This document shows, in pieces, positions 11,701-23,413 of a DNA stretch of 64,000 bases (positions are counted from its first letter, which is position 1; the number at the start of each line of letters is the position of its first letter). This DNA comes from Azadirachta indica (lineage: Eukaryota; Streptophyta; Magnoliopsida; Sapindales; Meliaceae), in the NCBI GenBank assembly GCA_022749755.1, contig CM040446.1, positions 12,486,367 through 12,550,366 on the forward strand. The letters run 5' to 3'. The position numbers were made by a program, and so were the translations under genes. The notes beneath the pieces were generated by a model that saw only the letters and a list, made by a program, of their open reading frames with translations, did no database searches and had not been told where the DNA came from.

Positions 11701-14084
11701 TAAAATAATGGCAAAACCGGATTCGGTTGGGGTTTAGGTGAACCCGCACTCAAACCAATGAAGACTTTGGTTTAATCGAATTTGAAAAGAAAATCAGGAA
11801 AAAGTACCAAAATAATAATTCCGAACTGATATGGGTTCAACCTTATAAATTTTTAAAAATTGAATTCAACTCAAAAACAAATACAAATTTTTATTCTATA
11901 CTTATATAACTTTTATATCTATCTTAATAAAATAAATATTTAAAATGTCTAATATATGATCTTAATAATAAATTTATAAATTCAAAAGCTTTTAAAATAA
12001 GTTACACGATCATAAAAATCTATAGCATAAAATTTATTATTATAATAGATAATATCTTTAAATTAAATTTCATCAATATTAGTATTTAAATCAGTCCAAT
12101 AATTTCTTTATGATAAATGAGCCATTAGTTTGTTTTTTCTATTATTATAATAACGCATAGTAATAATGTCATGAGATGAAATGAGATCAGAAGTTTTGAG
12201 GAGGGAGGGAAACTGGAGACTGGTACCAGAGACGAGGATATGTTGTGCTGTTCGCATCTGTACCGCGGGAGTCAACGAGGGAGGGAAGAAGCAACAGCAA
12301 ACTGGAAAGCTGGAGCCTGGAGGGCGGCCGACAGACTTAACATGTGGTGTGGCTACTTCTAACAGTTGACAATGTGTGCTTTCCCCTTCTCTAACATTAC
12401 ATTACTCGCAATTACAAATTGAACTGATTATATTAAAAAAAAAAAAAAAATTTCTTATAATTCATGAAAATCTTTTATAAGAATATTTTGTTCTAAAAAA
12501 AAATATTTTAAATAATAACATTTAAAAAAATTAGATTTAAAACTTAATTACTGTTAAAAATTTTGTTTCTTTAATTTGTCATCATAATCACTTTTTTTTA
12601 TTCAATAAATGATTAACAAGTTTAATTACGCTTTGTAATGTTCACGGAAAACTCGACACATCTCTCGGAATATGGCAACGAGCTTCTTTCGATATTTACA
12701 AAATCATTATATTACACTTGTATTTTATTAATGTGTAGCTTCATCTATCAATAATTATTATATGTAAAACAATAATGTTACATATTGAACGGATCATTTA
12801 CAGTCTTGACAATTAAAAATATGCACCGTCACCCCTCTCAATCACAATTAGCCTAAACAACAGAGTTTGCAAATAGGGATGGAGCAATGCAACCCAACAC
12901 ATGTTTGTTGGATGGGCCCTGAGAATGGGAACCAGCTTGATGATAAGAGCCCATTAGCATTTTTTTTTTTTTTTTTTTGAAAGATTGTTAATAATAAGCT
13001 AGACAATCAGATTTTGTCTGTGTAACTCAATTAGGCCTTCAACCAATATGGAACTTGATTTTCAATACACTCATTTGTCAACATGCACAACCCACCTCCC
13101 TTTAGAACAGAGCTGCAACACGTTGTTTTGACAATATACAGTGTGTTATGTCTATCAAATATTCATATGTAATCATAAAATTATGCATTTAGATCTATAT
13201 GATTTTGTATTTCACAGTTTTGGTTTGTTCTTAATCGTTGAAAAACGACCGTAAAAGACTTGCTTGTAAATCCTCCTTGGCTTTTAATAGAAGCCATCTA
13301 CCGCAGACAAAAAGTTAAGTCGCACTCAGACCATGCATTACATTATGAGCTACTGTTCATCAGATGAAAATGGTGAGATGTTCAAACTCCTCCCAAGTTA
13401 CATATTTATTACTCACTGCAGCAGATCATGAGAGATGAGATGCAAAAAGCTAGAGATTTGTGCCAAAATATATATGAAATGAAATGAAAGCAGATATGCA
13501 GCATTGCATGGGCAATGCAGAGACAGACAGACACAGCAGACGAAAATGGACAAAGGAGTCAAGGACCCATTTTCATAGGGCGTTGCACGTGTATGAATAT
13601 AAACATTGATATTGATATTGATATTGATATATATTTGTGCGTATACATAATATTGTTCCTGTAATAAATTCATGCAACGGTCACATTTATATGTGTTCAA
13701 AATCGAAGTATAGAATACAAATCCATTTTGAGCAAGCAAACTTTCAAACCACTTTCTTGTTTTTTTACGCGACTGCATTATATTTTTTTATAAACGATTG
13801 TTGCCTCTTGTCTTTGGTTTCTAGCTGTCGTTTTCTTCCTACAATAAGGATGATGTTACCGAGAAAATTTTTCACATGGAGCCACGGCAAATAACACCTC
13901 TCTTCTTTCTTCAATGACTGTAATCATTGAAATATTCCTTGGAAGCTAATTGCCATGAAACGAAAGCCTCAATGTAATTATATCAAAAGACAAACATTGT
14001 ATACATTAATGACTTTTTCATATCTCTCAGTGGGGGTAGCCACGAAAAATGGTAAGGACCATAAAAGAGTAATGAATAAAGGAA

Positions 14085-15571
14085 GGGATTTTAACACATA
14101 CCTCCCCTAAAGTTTAACTTTTTAACACTTATAGAGAAAATTTAGTTTAATACACACATATCTTCCCTACAGACTTCCACTTCTATCTATAATTATATAA
14201 AATACATATTTACCTTTCATTTGCCATTTTTAAAATAAAAATAAAAATTTAATCTTAAAATATTTTTTTAATTAAAATAATATATTATTAAAAAATAAAG
14301 AAGGGAATACAAAAGAAACCATAGGTTCAGTAAAAATTAAACTTTAGAAATAGTCAAATATAACACACAACAGTAAGGAGAAACAGCAGTAAATTGTAAT
14401 TCTTTTTGCTAAAAATGGCAAAAATTAGTCTGTTATTTTCTTTACTGCAAACAGCAAATAGTAGTAGTAAAGCATATCAGCAATAGCAAAATCTGCAACT
14501 AGTACCAAATGGGAAGATAAAATAGCAGTAAAATAGCACAGCAAATAAGTATTAGCGTTAATATAAAAATAGAATGAAAGTCCAGAAATAGCATAACACA
14601 AGTAAGGCAACAACACTCCCAATAACAACAACAACAGTTCTCAACAGCATATAATCAAATAACTTCTCTCAACATTAGATACATAATTATACAACACCAA
14701 ATATAGTATTTGAAGGAGTAAAAAATTAACGACTAATAGAATGTCATAACCAGCAATTGATAAATTGTTAAAGAATTTTACAGTTGGCAACACCAGTAGT
14801 AGATATTATGAAATAAATTGAAAGTTAGAAACATCCCAAACATTTATATGTAAGTCTGCAAATGAGAGGAGGAGGATCATTCCACCAGTAAAGGGAAGAA
14901 CAAGTTAAACCATAGTTAGTTAGAGTATCAGTCACCTTATTTATTACCCTCTAGATGTGTGAAAAATAAGCCTGCATATTATTAAGAAGCTAAAGAGGGT
15001 TAAGCCAGTGGATGTGAAGTTGCCATGAAAGTACAAATGAGAAAGGATGTAGTGGGACCCACAAAGATACAAATGAGGAAAGAGGTGGTGAAAGAGTGAA
15101 GGAGAACGGAGGAGATACGAAAAGAGACGAAGAATGCGGTAAAAAATGGGGAAGTAATGAGCATTACGTAACAAAGTAGTTGTTGTTTGAGAAAAAAGAG
15201 GATGTGGTGGAGGAGTAAAAGAAGAAATTTTTTCTATTTTTTATTGTAATACCCCTAATTTTAACAGTGAGATAATAAAGATGGATGGCTTCAGGGAAGG
15301 TATATGTGCCTTTTCCTAAATTATCTATTTAAGTGTTAGAATCCAAAACTTCAAAGGAGGTATGTGTTAAAACTCCTTATTTTAATTAAAAAAATATCTC
15401 AAACTTAAATTTTTGTCTATATTTTCAAAATGGCAAATGAAGGGTAAATGTATCTTTTTTATAATTATAGATAGAAGTGGAAGTCTATAGTGAAGGTATG
15501 TGTATATTAAGGAAAACCTTCTCTTTAAGTGTTAAAAAATTAAACTTCAGGGAGTTATGTGTTAAAATCTC
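14085..15571. mobile_element. Non-autonomous Mutator-like (MULE/long-TIR MITE) element
   Basis: The two ends are long terminal inverted repeats of about 190-200 bp: roughly 14085-14281 and, inverted, 15378-15571. The left end reads GGGATTTTAACACATACC; the right end read on the other strand is GAGATTTTAACACATAAC. Shared inner landmarks include 'agacttccacttctatct' and 'tcatttgccattt'. The element is flanked by identical 10 bp direct repeats, AATAAAGGAA, at 14075-14084 and 15572-15581. TSDs of 8-11 bp with long TIRs are the hallmark of Mutator-like elements. The 1.1 kb interior has no transposase frame, so it depends on an enzyme elsewhere. Confidence 0.85.
15250..15384. repeat. Second, internal copy of the TIR end inside the right arm of the MULE-like element
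   Basis: The stretch ending '...aggtatgtgttaaaactcc' repeats, in the same orientation, the sequence of the outer right terminus (both contain 'aagtgtta', 'ttcanagg' and 'tatgtgttaaaa'). The right side therefore carries two diverged TIR ends in tandem, about 190 bp apart. Only the outer one is flanked by the target-site duplication. Confidence 0.65.
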
Positions 15572-15581
15572 AATAAAGGAA

Positions 15582-16096
15582 TAAAATTTATGAGTGAACA
15601 GAGGAGTCGTTGAAAGTTTCTTCCGGTAGGTTGATAATATCCACCGTAGCAATAAATAATGTCAATTACTAAGCTGGAAACCAGCAACGAAGAGGGGCCA
15701 TTATGTGCCGTTTGAGAAAGGTGCGGGCCCCAATTCCTGCATTTCAAAAAAAAATTTCTGTTATATTTTGAAATTTATCGAGAGGGACGAAAAAGTGAGT
15801 TGACGCTTTTGACTGTACACAACTAATCTTCCATTTCTCTCAGTTAACTGTTAATATTTTAATGTTTTCTTGCAACTAGAAGAGGTTATTTTATATCATC
15901 TCAAGGCTCAACCTTTGAACATATATACACTTTTCTCTCCCTTTCTTCTTCTTCTTTGGGTTTTGTTAACTTTTTATGTTCGAAACATCTTGCGTTATGT
16001 TCTTTAGCTGAACTTTTTAAAGTGTTTAAGATACCAGATTGCTGTATCTAAAGAGATAGTTTTTAAACAGTACAAGTTGTTGCCGAGTTTAAGAGG
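15582..16096. other. Promoter and 5' leader region of the ROP gene
   Basis: No coding sequence is seen. A TATATA at 15922-15927 is followed by a pyrimidine-rich stretch (15930-15960), consistent with a core promoter about 170 bp before the ATG. The MULE-like element ends about 525 bp upstream of the start codon. Confidence 0.4.
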
Positions 16097-17842
16097 ATGA
16101 GTGCATCAAAATTCATTAAATGTGTTACAGTTGGGGACGGAGCTGTTGGGAAAACCTGTATGCTAATTTGTTATACAAGCAATAAGTTCCCCACTGTAAG
16201 TTCTTCAGACCCATCTGTCAAAACCTCTTCTTTCTCCATTGATTTTCTTGTTTGGGTTCCATTTTTTAATTTCTATGTGGGTTTTCTACATGGGTTTTTC
16301 TCCCTTCACACTGGAGTAATTTGAAAAAGATACCGCAGATGCTCACTTTGCTTTTGTTTTGGTTCGAGAGCTTGTTCTTATGCTTGATTGAAGCACTAAA
16401 CTTGGGATATCTCTCTCTGTCTGATATTGTTTTGCTTTTTGTTTGCAGGATTATATACCAACAGTTTTTGATAATTTCAGTGCCAACGTAGCTGTAGATG
16501 GGAACATTGTGAATCTGGGCCTGTGGGATACTGCAGGTATCTGGGTTTTTCTTGTAATAAGCTGGTAGTTTTAGGTTCTCAACTCGGGGGTCTGGTTAGT
16601 AATTTTTGTCTAACTGTTTGACTTGTTGATTTAAAGGCCAGGAAGATTATAGCAGGCTGAGGCCACTAAGTTATAGAGGTGCAGACATCTTTGTGCTAGC
16701 TTTCTCATTAATTAGTAGGGCAAGTTATGAGAATGTTCTTAAGAAGGTAATGATTTCAATATTGTTTCCTTTTCCCCTTCAGCATCTTTATCTACTTTTA
16801 AGTTGTCTTTCTTTTATTATTGCTATTTTTAAATCATTTTTGACAAAAGTGGGTCTTTTTATTTGTATTAAAAGCTTGTATGGTTGTTTGTTGCTTTACA
16901 CTTTAGTGGTATGAATTTATATGTTTTCCTGGGCCTTGAAGTTAGTTTATTTGTGTCTTTCGTCAAAGTAATTTTATGGAATGTCATCTATCAGTTATTG
17001 AAATTACCCTTTCGTTTTTTCTCAGTGGATGCCTGAACTGCGTCGGTTTGCACCCAATGTTCCGATTGTTCTCGTTGGAACGAAGTTAGGTAGGCACCAA
17101 CTTACCAAATTTGCAATAAGATAATGGTACTCTCATTTAGAGAGATTTTATGATTATTTTATCTATATCAGACCTTCGAGAAGACAGAGGGTATTTTGCT
17201 GATCACATGGGATCTAATGTCATAACAACTGCTCAGGTATGTATTACTTTTCTTTGCTCTGCTTACATATATTTGGTTTTTGTTTTGAGAAAGTAGCTCA
17301 ATCGGCTAAATTATAATAAACAGGGAGAGGAGCTGAGGAAGCAAATTGGTGCAGCAGCATATATTGAGTGCAGCTCTAAGACTCAGCAGGTATACTAGTT
17401 GGTGAATTGGAAGTTTAATAATTTGTGGATGTCTTACTCTCAGTGTCCCAGCATTCAGTTCTGTTGTTTTATTTTATGAATACTGCCTATGTGATTTTTG
17501 ATGTATTATTTTACAGAATGTCAAAGCTGTTTTTGACACTGCAATCAAGGTTGTTCTTCAACCTCCAAGGAGGAAGGAGATGGCAAGGAAGAAAAGGCAC
17601 AGAAGGTCTGGCTGCTCAATTGCGTAAGTGTACTTAACCCTTTCGCCCCTCATAATCATAGCATTTGAAGTTTGAACCATTTAGCATTTACATAGCTGCT
17701 TCATTATCTTCAAAGTTTTTAAAAACAAATGTTGAAGGTCATGTGTAATTCAATTCATTTGTTGCCTGAATGAATATTTCGCTGATTTCATGTTGTCCCG
17801 CAACATCTCAGGAGCTTTGTGTGTGGAGGTTGTGATGCTTAG
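16097..17842 (+). CDS. ROP9: Rac/ROP small GTPase, type II (ROP9/ARAC7-like)
   Basis: Eight exons (16097-16195, 16449-16536, 16637-16746, 17026-17089, 17172-17236, 17324-17389, 17517-17623, 17812-17842) total 630 bp and encode 209 residues. The G-box motifs are present: P-loop GDGAVGKT (13-20), switch I around [10 protein letters not shown], switch [15 protein letters not shown], NKxD-type VGTKLDL, and ECSSKTQQ. A plant Rho insert ([12 protein letters not shown]) and a basic stretch [13 protein letters not shown] follow. The tail [13 protein letters not shown] comes partly from a tiny 31 bp last exon. It lacks a CaaX box and carries the cysteines that type II ROPs S-acylate for plasma-membrane attachment. 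Type II ROPs act in ABA signalling, polarity and wall patterning. The ROP9 symbol rests on recalled sequence and synteny with CDKF;1. Confidence 0.95.
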
Positions 17843-19265
17843 ACGACAGCGGCAGCTGGGTGGTGATGTTTGTTTGGGCATTCAACAAATGCTGATTCCT
17901 GACAGCCAATTTGCATGCATCCCTCCCTTACTATCTAGTTTTTGTGTGCAGTGTAACCGTTGTTGCAGTGATATAGTTGGAAAACTAAGACACTTTAGGA
18001 ACAGATAGCAGTATCCTCTCCTCCAAACTGACTGGGAGAAGAACGGAGGGAATTGTTCTTTCTCTCATGCACTGTTAGTGTTAGCAAGTAAATCGTGATG
18101 TAGTTTGCAGTTTGGGTTGTTGTATTAATTTGATGGTAATGTTATGTATTTTGTTTTGTGATGGGAGATTCATGAACTAAGTTTTCCCCAAGTTGCATTG
18201 GATTGAGTGCATATTCAATATTTAGATGTTGAATTCCTCAATGGCAATGCTAGCTTCATCAAAATCATAGAGATCAGATCCTTTCTGCTGCTAGTTAAAA
18301 GTCCGTCTGGTTTATAACAATTTGAACTTCATTCATTTTGATGCTTATTCTGAATCTAAATTCTGCACTATCATTATTAATAAATCTTATACAGATAATA
18401 TATACTCTTTTTTTTTTTTTTTCTTTGAAGGATTATAGATAATATATTCTAAAAAGAAAAAAAAAAAAAAGGAATTTCGTTTTATGTTTCTCTTCTTGTT
18501 TTCTATCAAATTTTCAGTTACCTAACAGTTGGGTTGTGGTACAGAATGAGAAACATTTACGACATGGGACCTCAATGTGGGCTCTGTTAAAATCCAAATG
18601 AGTGAGCAAGGGCCCATTAGTCTCAATCCAATGGACTTAATTATGGAAGGCTCGGGCCCTCACCCTTCACTGTACTGATTTGACTTCTACTGGACTTTTA
18701 ATATTAGTGTAAGCTTCGTTTTTTAATTACTATAAATAAATCTCGGCGCTTAGAATGACAAATAATCTATCTAAATAAAGAGAGTTTTTATAGATTAATT
18801 ATTTATTCAAGTTGAAACTTAGCAAGCATGATTAGTGACATTATCTTAATTAATTCTCTACCAAGATTAAATATAAACAAATATTTAACTTCAAAATGAC
18901 TGATTTTAGGGAAGTTCCAAATATGGAAATGATTTTTATCATATATTCTAAAATTGAAAAAAATAGATATATCTTAAAAATTACTTAAATTTCCTTTTGT
19001 TTCAGAAAAAGAAAAGAAGGAAAGAAAGAAAGAAAGAATCAGGGGTAAAAAATCCTCAAAATTTTCCCTAATAACAACTTAAAAATAATTAAATTGAATG
19101 GGAGGGTATTTTAGTCATTGTATACAAAATCTTCTTCCCTACCCAACTGAGACTGGAAAAACTGATATCAGCAGTTAAATAACTGAACCAAGGCAAAACA
19201 AAAACAAAACTAACCCCCCACAAAACAAAACAAAACTAAACAAAACAAACGCTTCCCACCAGAAA
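17843..19265. other. Intergenic between ROP and CDKF;1 genes
   Basis: The first 350 bp is the presumed ROP 3' UTR. Farther on are a poly-T run (about 18408-18422) and a poly-A run (about 18456-18470), a (GAAA)n stretch near 19013-19036, and a CAAAAC-rich leader just before the CDKF;1 start codon. No further gene is seen. Confidence 0.5.
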
Positions 19266-21891
19266 ATGCAAAACCAAAACCAAAACCCCAATATGGAGCC
19301 ACAGCCCCTACTACCTAAGAGCTGGAGCATCCACACCCGACCCGAGATCATTGCTAAATATGAAATCTTGGAGCGCGTTGGCTCCGGCGCTTACTCTGAC
19401 GTTTACAAGGGCCGCCGATTATCCGATAACCTGATCGTTGCTCTCAAGGAGGTTCACGACTACCAATCAGCCTTTCGCGAAATCGAGGCGTTGCAGATCC
19501 TCCAGAACTCTCCAAATGTCGTCCTCTTGCATGAGTACTTTTGGCGGGAGGATGAGGACGCCGTCCTTGTGTTGGAGTTTCTGAGGACGGATTTGGCCTC
19601 TCTGATTTCTGAGGCTAAGAAAGAGGGCGGAATTAGCGTTGGAGAGATTAAGAGATGGATGGTTCAGATTTTGAGTGGAGTGGATGCTTGTCACAGGAAT
19701 ATGATCGTGCATCGGGATTTGAAGGCTGGGAATTTGTTGATCGGAGAAGACGGGATTCTCAAGTTGGCTGATTTTGGTCAGGTAATTGCCTTTTTTTTTT
19801 TTTGTTGTCTTTTGATAGCTTCATTGTGGATGATATTCTGATAAGAGCAAATCTTGACGCTTCAGTTATGCGATCGTTCACTAGATGAAGATAATTATTA
19901 AGCTTTTTATGAACAACTCTGACTGAATTTGCTTTTGGTTATAAGAAAACGTGGCACATTGGCCTCTAGCATAATGAAAATTGGGATGCATTTTTGGCAA
20001 ATAGGAATTGTTACCTTGCAGCTACTCCTAATTTCATATGTGCTAGTTGCTTCAGCAGTATAACTGGTATATTCAAATTTTGAATATATTAGGGTTGGAG
20101 GGGTGTTTGGTTTATATTCACGTGATTTCCCCCAAAAAAAAAAAAAAAACTTGTAATTTTGTAAATATAATCTTAACATCCTTGCTTCACAATTCAAATA
20201 AAAGACAGCAAATTGGTGATGAATAAAGAAATCACTAAGAAAGTTTGAAATCAATATCATAGATATCGTAGTATTTACTTGATAGAAGAAGGGTCATACT
20301 CAATATTTAGGTGAGAAATAAAATTTTGACCATTGATTTTATTGTTTAATGTCTATATTATCAACACTGTGTTTCATATTGGCCCATGGAGAAAATATAT
20401 AGAACTTGATATAGTTCAATGTGATACACTAATGTATTAAGATGATTTTGGGTATTATTTATCTCTTTGTTTGAAACTAATTATATGACCAGTCTGATTC
20501 TAATTTCGTGCTAACCTAATTGAGAAAAAGAAGAAAATGAGGATTACTTGTACCTCTCTAAATTTGAAGAACATGGATTCTTTCCATGCAAGCTTGCGCT
20601 TTAATATTAGCTTCAAATTAATATGTAAAGAAAATTATATGAACGAAAGAAGAAAGAGAAGAATTTATTTGTCAAAGAGAAAAAGAATGGGGAGAGGGAA
20701 AATTATGGCAGGTTATTTATAAATATTCCATGCTGGTTAGCTTAACATGATACTATGCTAGTAAAGCTTATATGCAGCCCGTGTTTATGATTGAGCATCA
20801 GTAATTATGACATATTGGACAACTCATTATATAATATATATATATATATATATTAATATCTGGATGCTATTTGTGCCCTTTGGAATTATACAATTGCATT
20901 AAAAAGCCATGCATGCTATTCTGAAGGAGTTAACTGTTGATTTTTGTTCTGTTTTCAGGCAAGGATACTCCTGGAGCATGAATTTGTTGCCCCTGATGAC
21001 AATCCTCAGCCCTATGAACAAGATGTTCCATATCCAGAAAATATTGACCAAGCAGCTCAAGTTGGTGATGATATAGAAAATGAATCTCAAGAAAGATGTG
21101 GTGATCAAGAGCAGGGTATTATGAATAGAGAAGACTATTTTAGGGCGTTAGATGAACTCAAGGCTAAACACACTGTAGATGAAACTGATAAGGAAACAAA
21201 TGTTCATGACGGAGATACATCTTGTCTTGCAACATGCACGGCGAGTGACATAGAAGATGATTTTTTGAAAGGTTCATATTCTTATGATGCAGAGGATGCT
21301 GGAGATGGTGGACAAGGGGCTCTCACATCCTGTGTCGGAACTCGATGGTTCAGGGCCCCTGAACTGCTCTATGGATCCACATCCTACGGACTTGAGGTTG
21401 ATCTGTGGTCACTGGGCTGCATATTCGCAGAGCTTTTAACTCTACAACCTCTTTTCCCTGGGACTTCTGATATTGATCAGCTTGCCAAAATTTTTAATGT
21501 TTTGGGCAATTTAACAGAAGAAGTCTGGCCAGACTGTGCTAAACTTCCTGACTACAAAACGATTTCATTTAATAAGGTAGAAAATCCAATTGGTCTGCAA
21601 TCCTGCCTGCCTAACCGCTCCACTGATGAAATCTCTCTTGTCAGAAAACTTGTTTGTTATGATCCAGCTAGCAGAGCTACTGCAATGGAACTGCTTCAAG
21701 ATAAATATTTCAATGAAGAGCCCCTTCCTGTGCCAACATCTGAGCTACATGTTCCCTTGACAAAGAGTGGTCAAGATGAAGATTCTCCTCATGGATGGTT
21801 TGATGACATGGGTTCAGATTCTGATTTTGATGAATTTAGCCCTGCAGATGTCACAAGAACCGAAACTGGTTTTTCCGTACGCTTCTATTGA
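19266..21891 (+). CDS. CDKF-1: Cyclin-dependent kinase F;1 (plant CDK-activating kinase kinase, CAK1At type)
   Basis: Two exons, 19266-19781 and 20959-21891, encode 482 residues (Arabidopsis CDKF;1 is about 479). CDKF;1 phosphorylates and activates CDKD kinases and the RNA polymerase II CTD pathway, working without a cyclin. The kinase landmarks are all seen: glycine loop GSGAYSDVYKG (39-49), ATP-binding Lys61 in VALKEV, catalytic HRD at 149-151, DFG at 169-171, activation-loop Thr300 in CVGTRWFRAPE, and DLWSLGCIFAELL. About 120 acidic residues are inserted between DFG and the T-loop, the family signature; the insert includes VHDGDTSCLATCT. The catalytic loop reads HRDLKAGN where Arabidopsis has HRDLKPGN. 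A second in-frame ATG at 19293 is possible, but either start leaves the kinase domain whole. The C terminus is acidic (GSDSDFDEFSP). Confidence 0.96.
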
Positions 21892-23413
21892 GGGTGACAA
21901 GTTTTGAGGTGCATTGAAAGTGTGAAATTCTACATTTTATTTATTTGGGTAATTAGATCTATGGAACCTTGTGTTTTGCTTATACAAATATAATACCTTT
22001 TTGATGCGAAACATCCCTAATCACTGTAAAACTGACAGATAAATATATTTTGTCTTTCATTTTTGTATGCCAACTGCTATACTGAAAGGCACATTTATTA
22101 TATTATACAGAAACAGATTCAAAGAATCTAATAATCTTGCCCGAGATAAAACTAGAAGTTTTCCTAAGCAGTCATGGCAAAGTGTTTTCCAACGTTATCT
22201 ACCCAGTGTGATGATTTAGTTTAGTTGTTGTAGATGATTTAGTTTAGTTTTTGTAAGCCATTTACCTAATGCGCTTTTCCTACTGTTCAGCCTGAAATGC
22301 ATCACTATTGATTTGGTTCACGTTTACAATGTAAAAATAATCTCTATGTTTAATGTAATGTCAACAATACTTTCATCCAGAGGCAGTAGTGATAATGCTA
22401 TGTTCTGTGAAAAAAACCCAGAACTCAATTGGTGCTTCCATCAATCTTTTATCTTTGTAGTAGAAAAACCATTAGAACGTTGTTCTTGACACTATAACTC
22501 ATGTCCTCTATCTCATCTTTGATGGCCATCTAGTGAACTTGGTGCTATTGATAGACTAAGGAGATTCGTTAATGTGTGCTAAAGAACGGGATGTATGTTT
22601 CTCCTCAATTCCATTGTTAATGAATTCAGTTTTCCCTCAGAAGGCTTGCACTTTTTAGTTATAAATATTCTATTTCGGTCGGATGAACGTACCTTCAGAT
22701 ATTTTATGAACTAATTTAATGCTAAATAAAATATTCCAGTTAGTTATATAAAATAATCCTATGGCATTCTCTGTTAGGTTAATTTGTTGAACCTCCTCAT
22801 GCGCCAGATTTGAACCGAGATCCGAATGTTTTAACATCTAATGTGATATTAATTTCAACGACAATTGGCATAAAATCTAATTAATAGTACTGTGCCTTGT
22901 AAAGCTTCTAATTAGGAAACTATTTTGAAGTAAAAACACAGCATGCGGTTAATTGATGATTTGAATTTGAGGGATCACTTTCTCAGCGGCAAGCATTTCC
23001 TTTTTCATGCAGCAAGAAGTTTCTTTCAACCATTTGTAGGCAAAATAAATCAAGGCCAAATGTAAAATCTCCAAGCACGCAACTGACCATAACACAGCAA
23101 TCATATGCACCTCAAATTTTCTTACACAATAATATAGTAATGATTGTTAATGGGTAATACATATTTAATACTACAGATACTCTGAGCTCTGACTGAGCCA
23201 AAATTGGCTACTGAGATAAGGGTAGATCATTCCCCTCTAAAACTCGTGCAGTGCAGCATTTGCCTGACCATGGTAGTTGATCACTTGTAATCAGCTGTTC
23301 AAATTAAAATTCTGCTTTTCGGCATTACAACACCTTTATCGAATGAGCAGCACTCGATTAAAAGCTTCTCTTTTACTGGAGTAAGTTTCCTTAAAATGCG
23401 AATATACCCTCTC
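21892..23413. other. Intergenic between convergent CDKF;1 and sugar transporter genes
   Basis: Holds the facing 3' UTRs. A 23 bp unit (gatgatttagtttagttgttgta) is tandemly duplicated at 22210-22255 with one mismatch. Otherwise I see nothing coding. Confidence 0.5.

Larger units (their letters stand above)
10014..14074. other. 4 kb gene-free stretch downstream of the peroxiredoxin gene
   Basis: The start is the peroxiredoxin 3' UTR, with an AATAAA at 10158-10163. The rest is AT-rich with poly-A or poly-T runs near 12435 and 12960, degenerate repeats at 11465-11700, and a short (TTGATA)n array near 13603-13632. Isolated open frames (for example 12181-12369 and 13413-13778) have no recognisable domain and no supporting splice structure, and I do not call them genes. 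Confidence 0.6.

Noticed and set aside
12181..12369. 62-codon open frame beginning MRSEVLRREG
   Set aside because: No recognisable domain, no splice context, no relation to neighbours; probably chance in a locally GC-richer patch.
13413..13778. 121-codon minus-strand open frame
   Set aside because: Composition reflects the (TTGATA)n repeat (runs of Asn-Ile) and no family is recognised.
14944..15174. 76-codon minus-strand open frame inside the MULE-like element
   Set aside because: Low-complexity Leu/Phe/Tyr-rich sequence with no transposase motif; the element appears non-coding.
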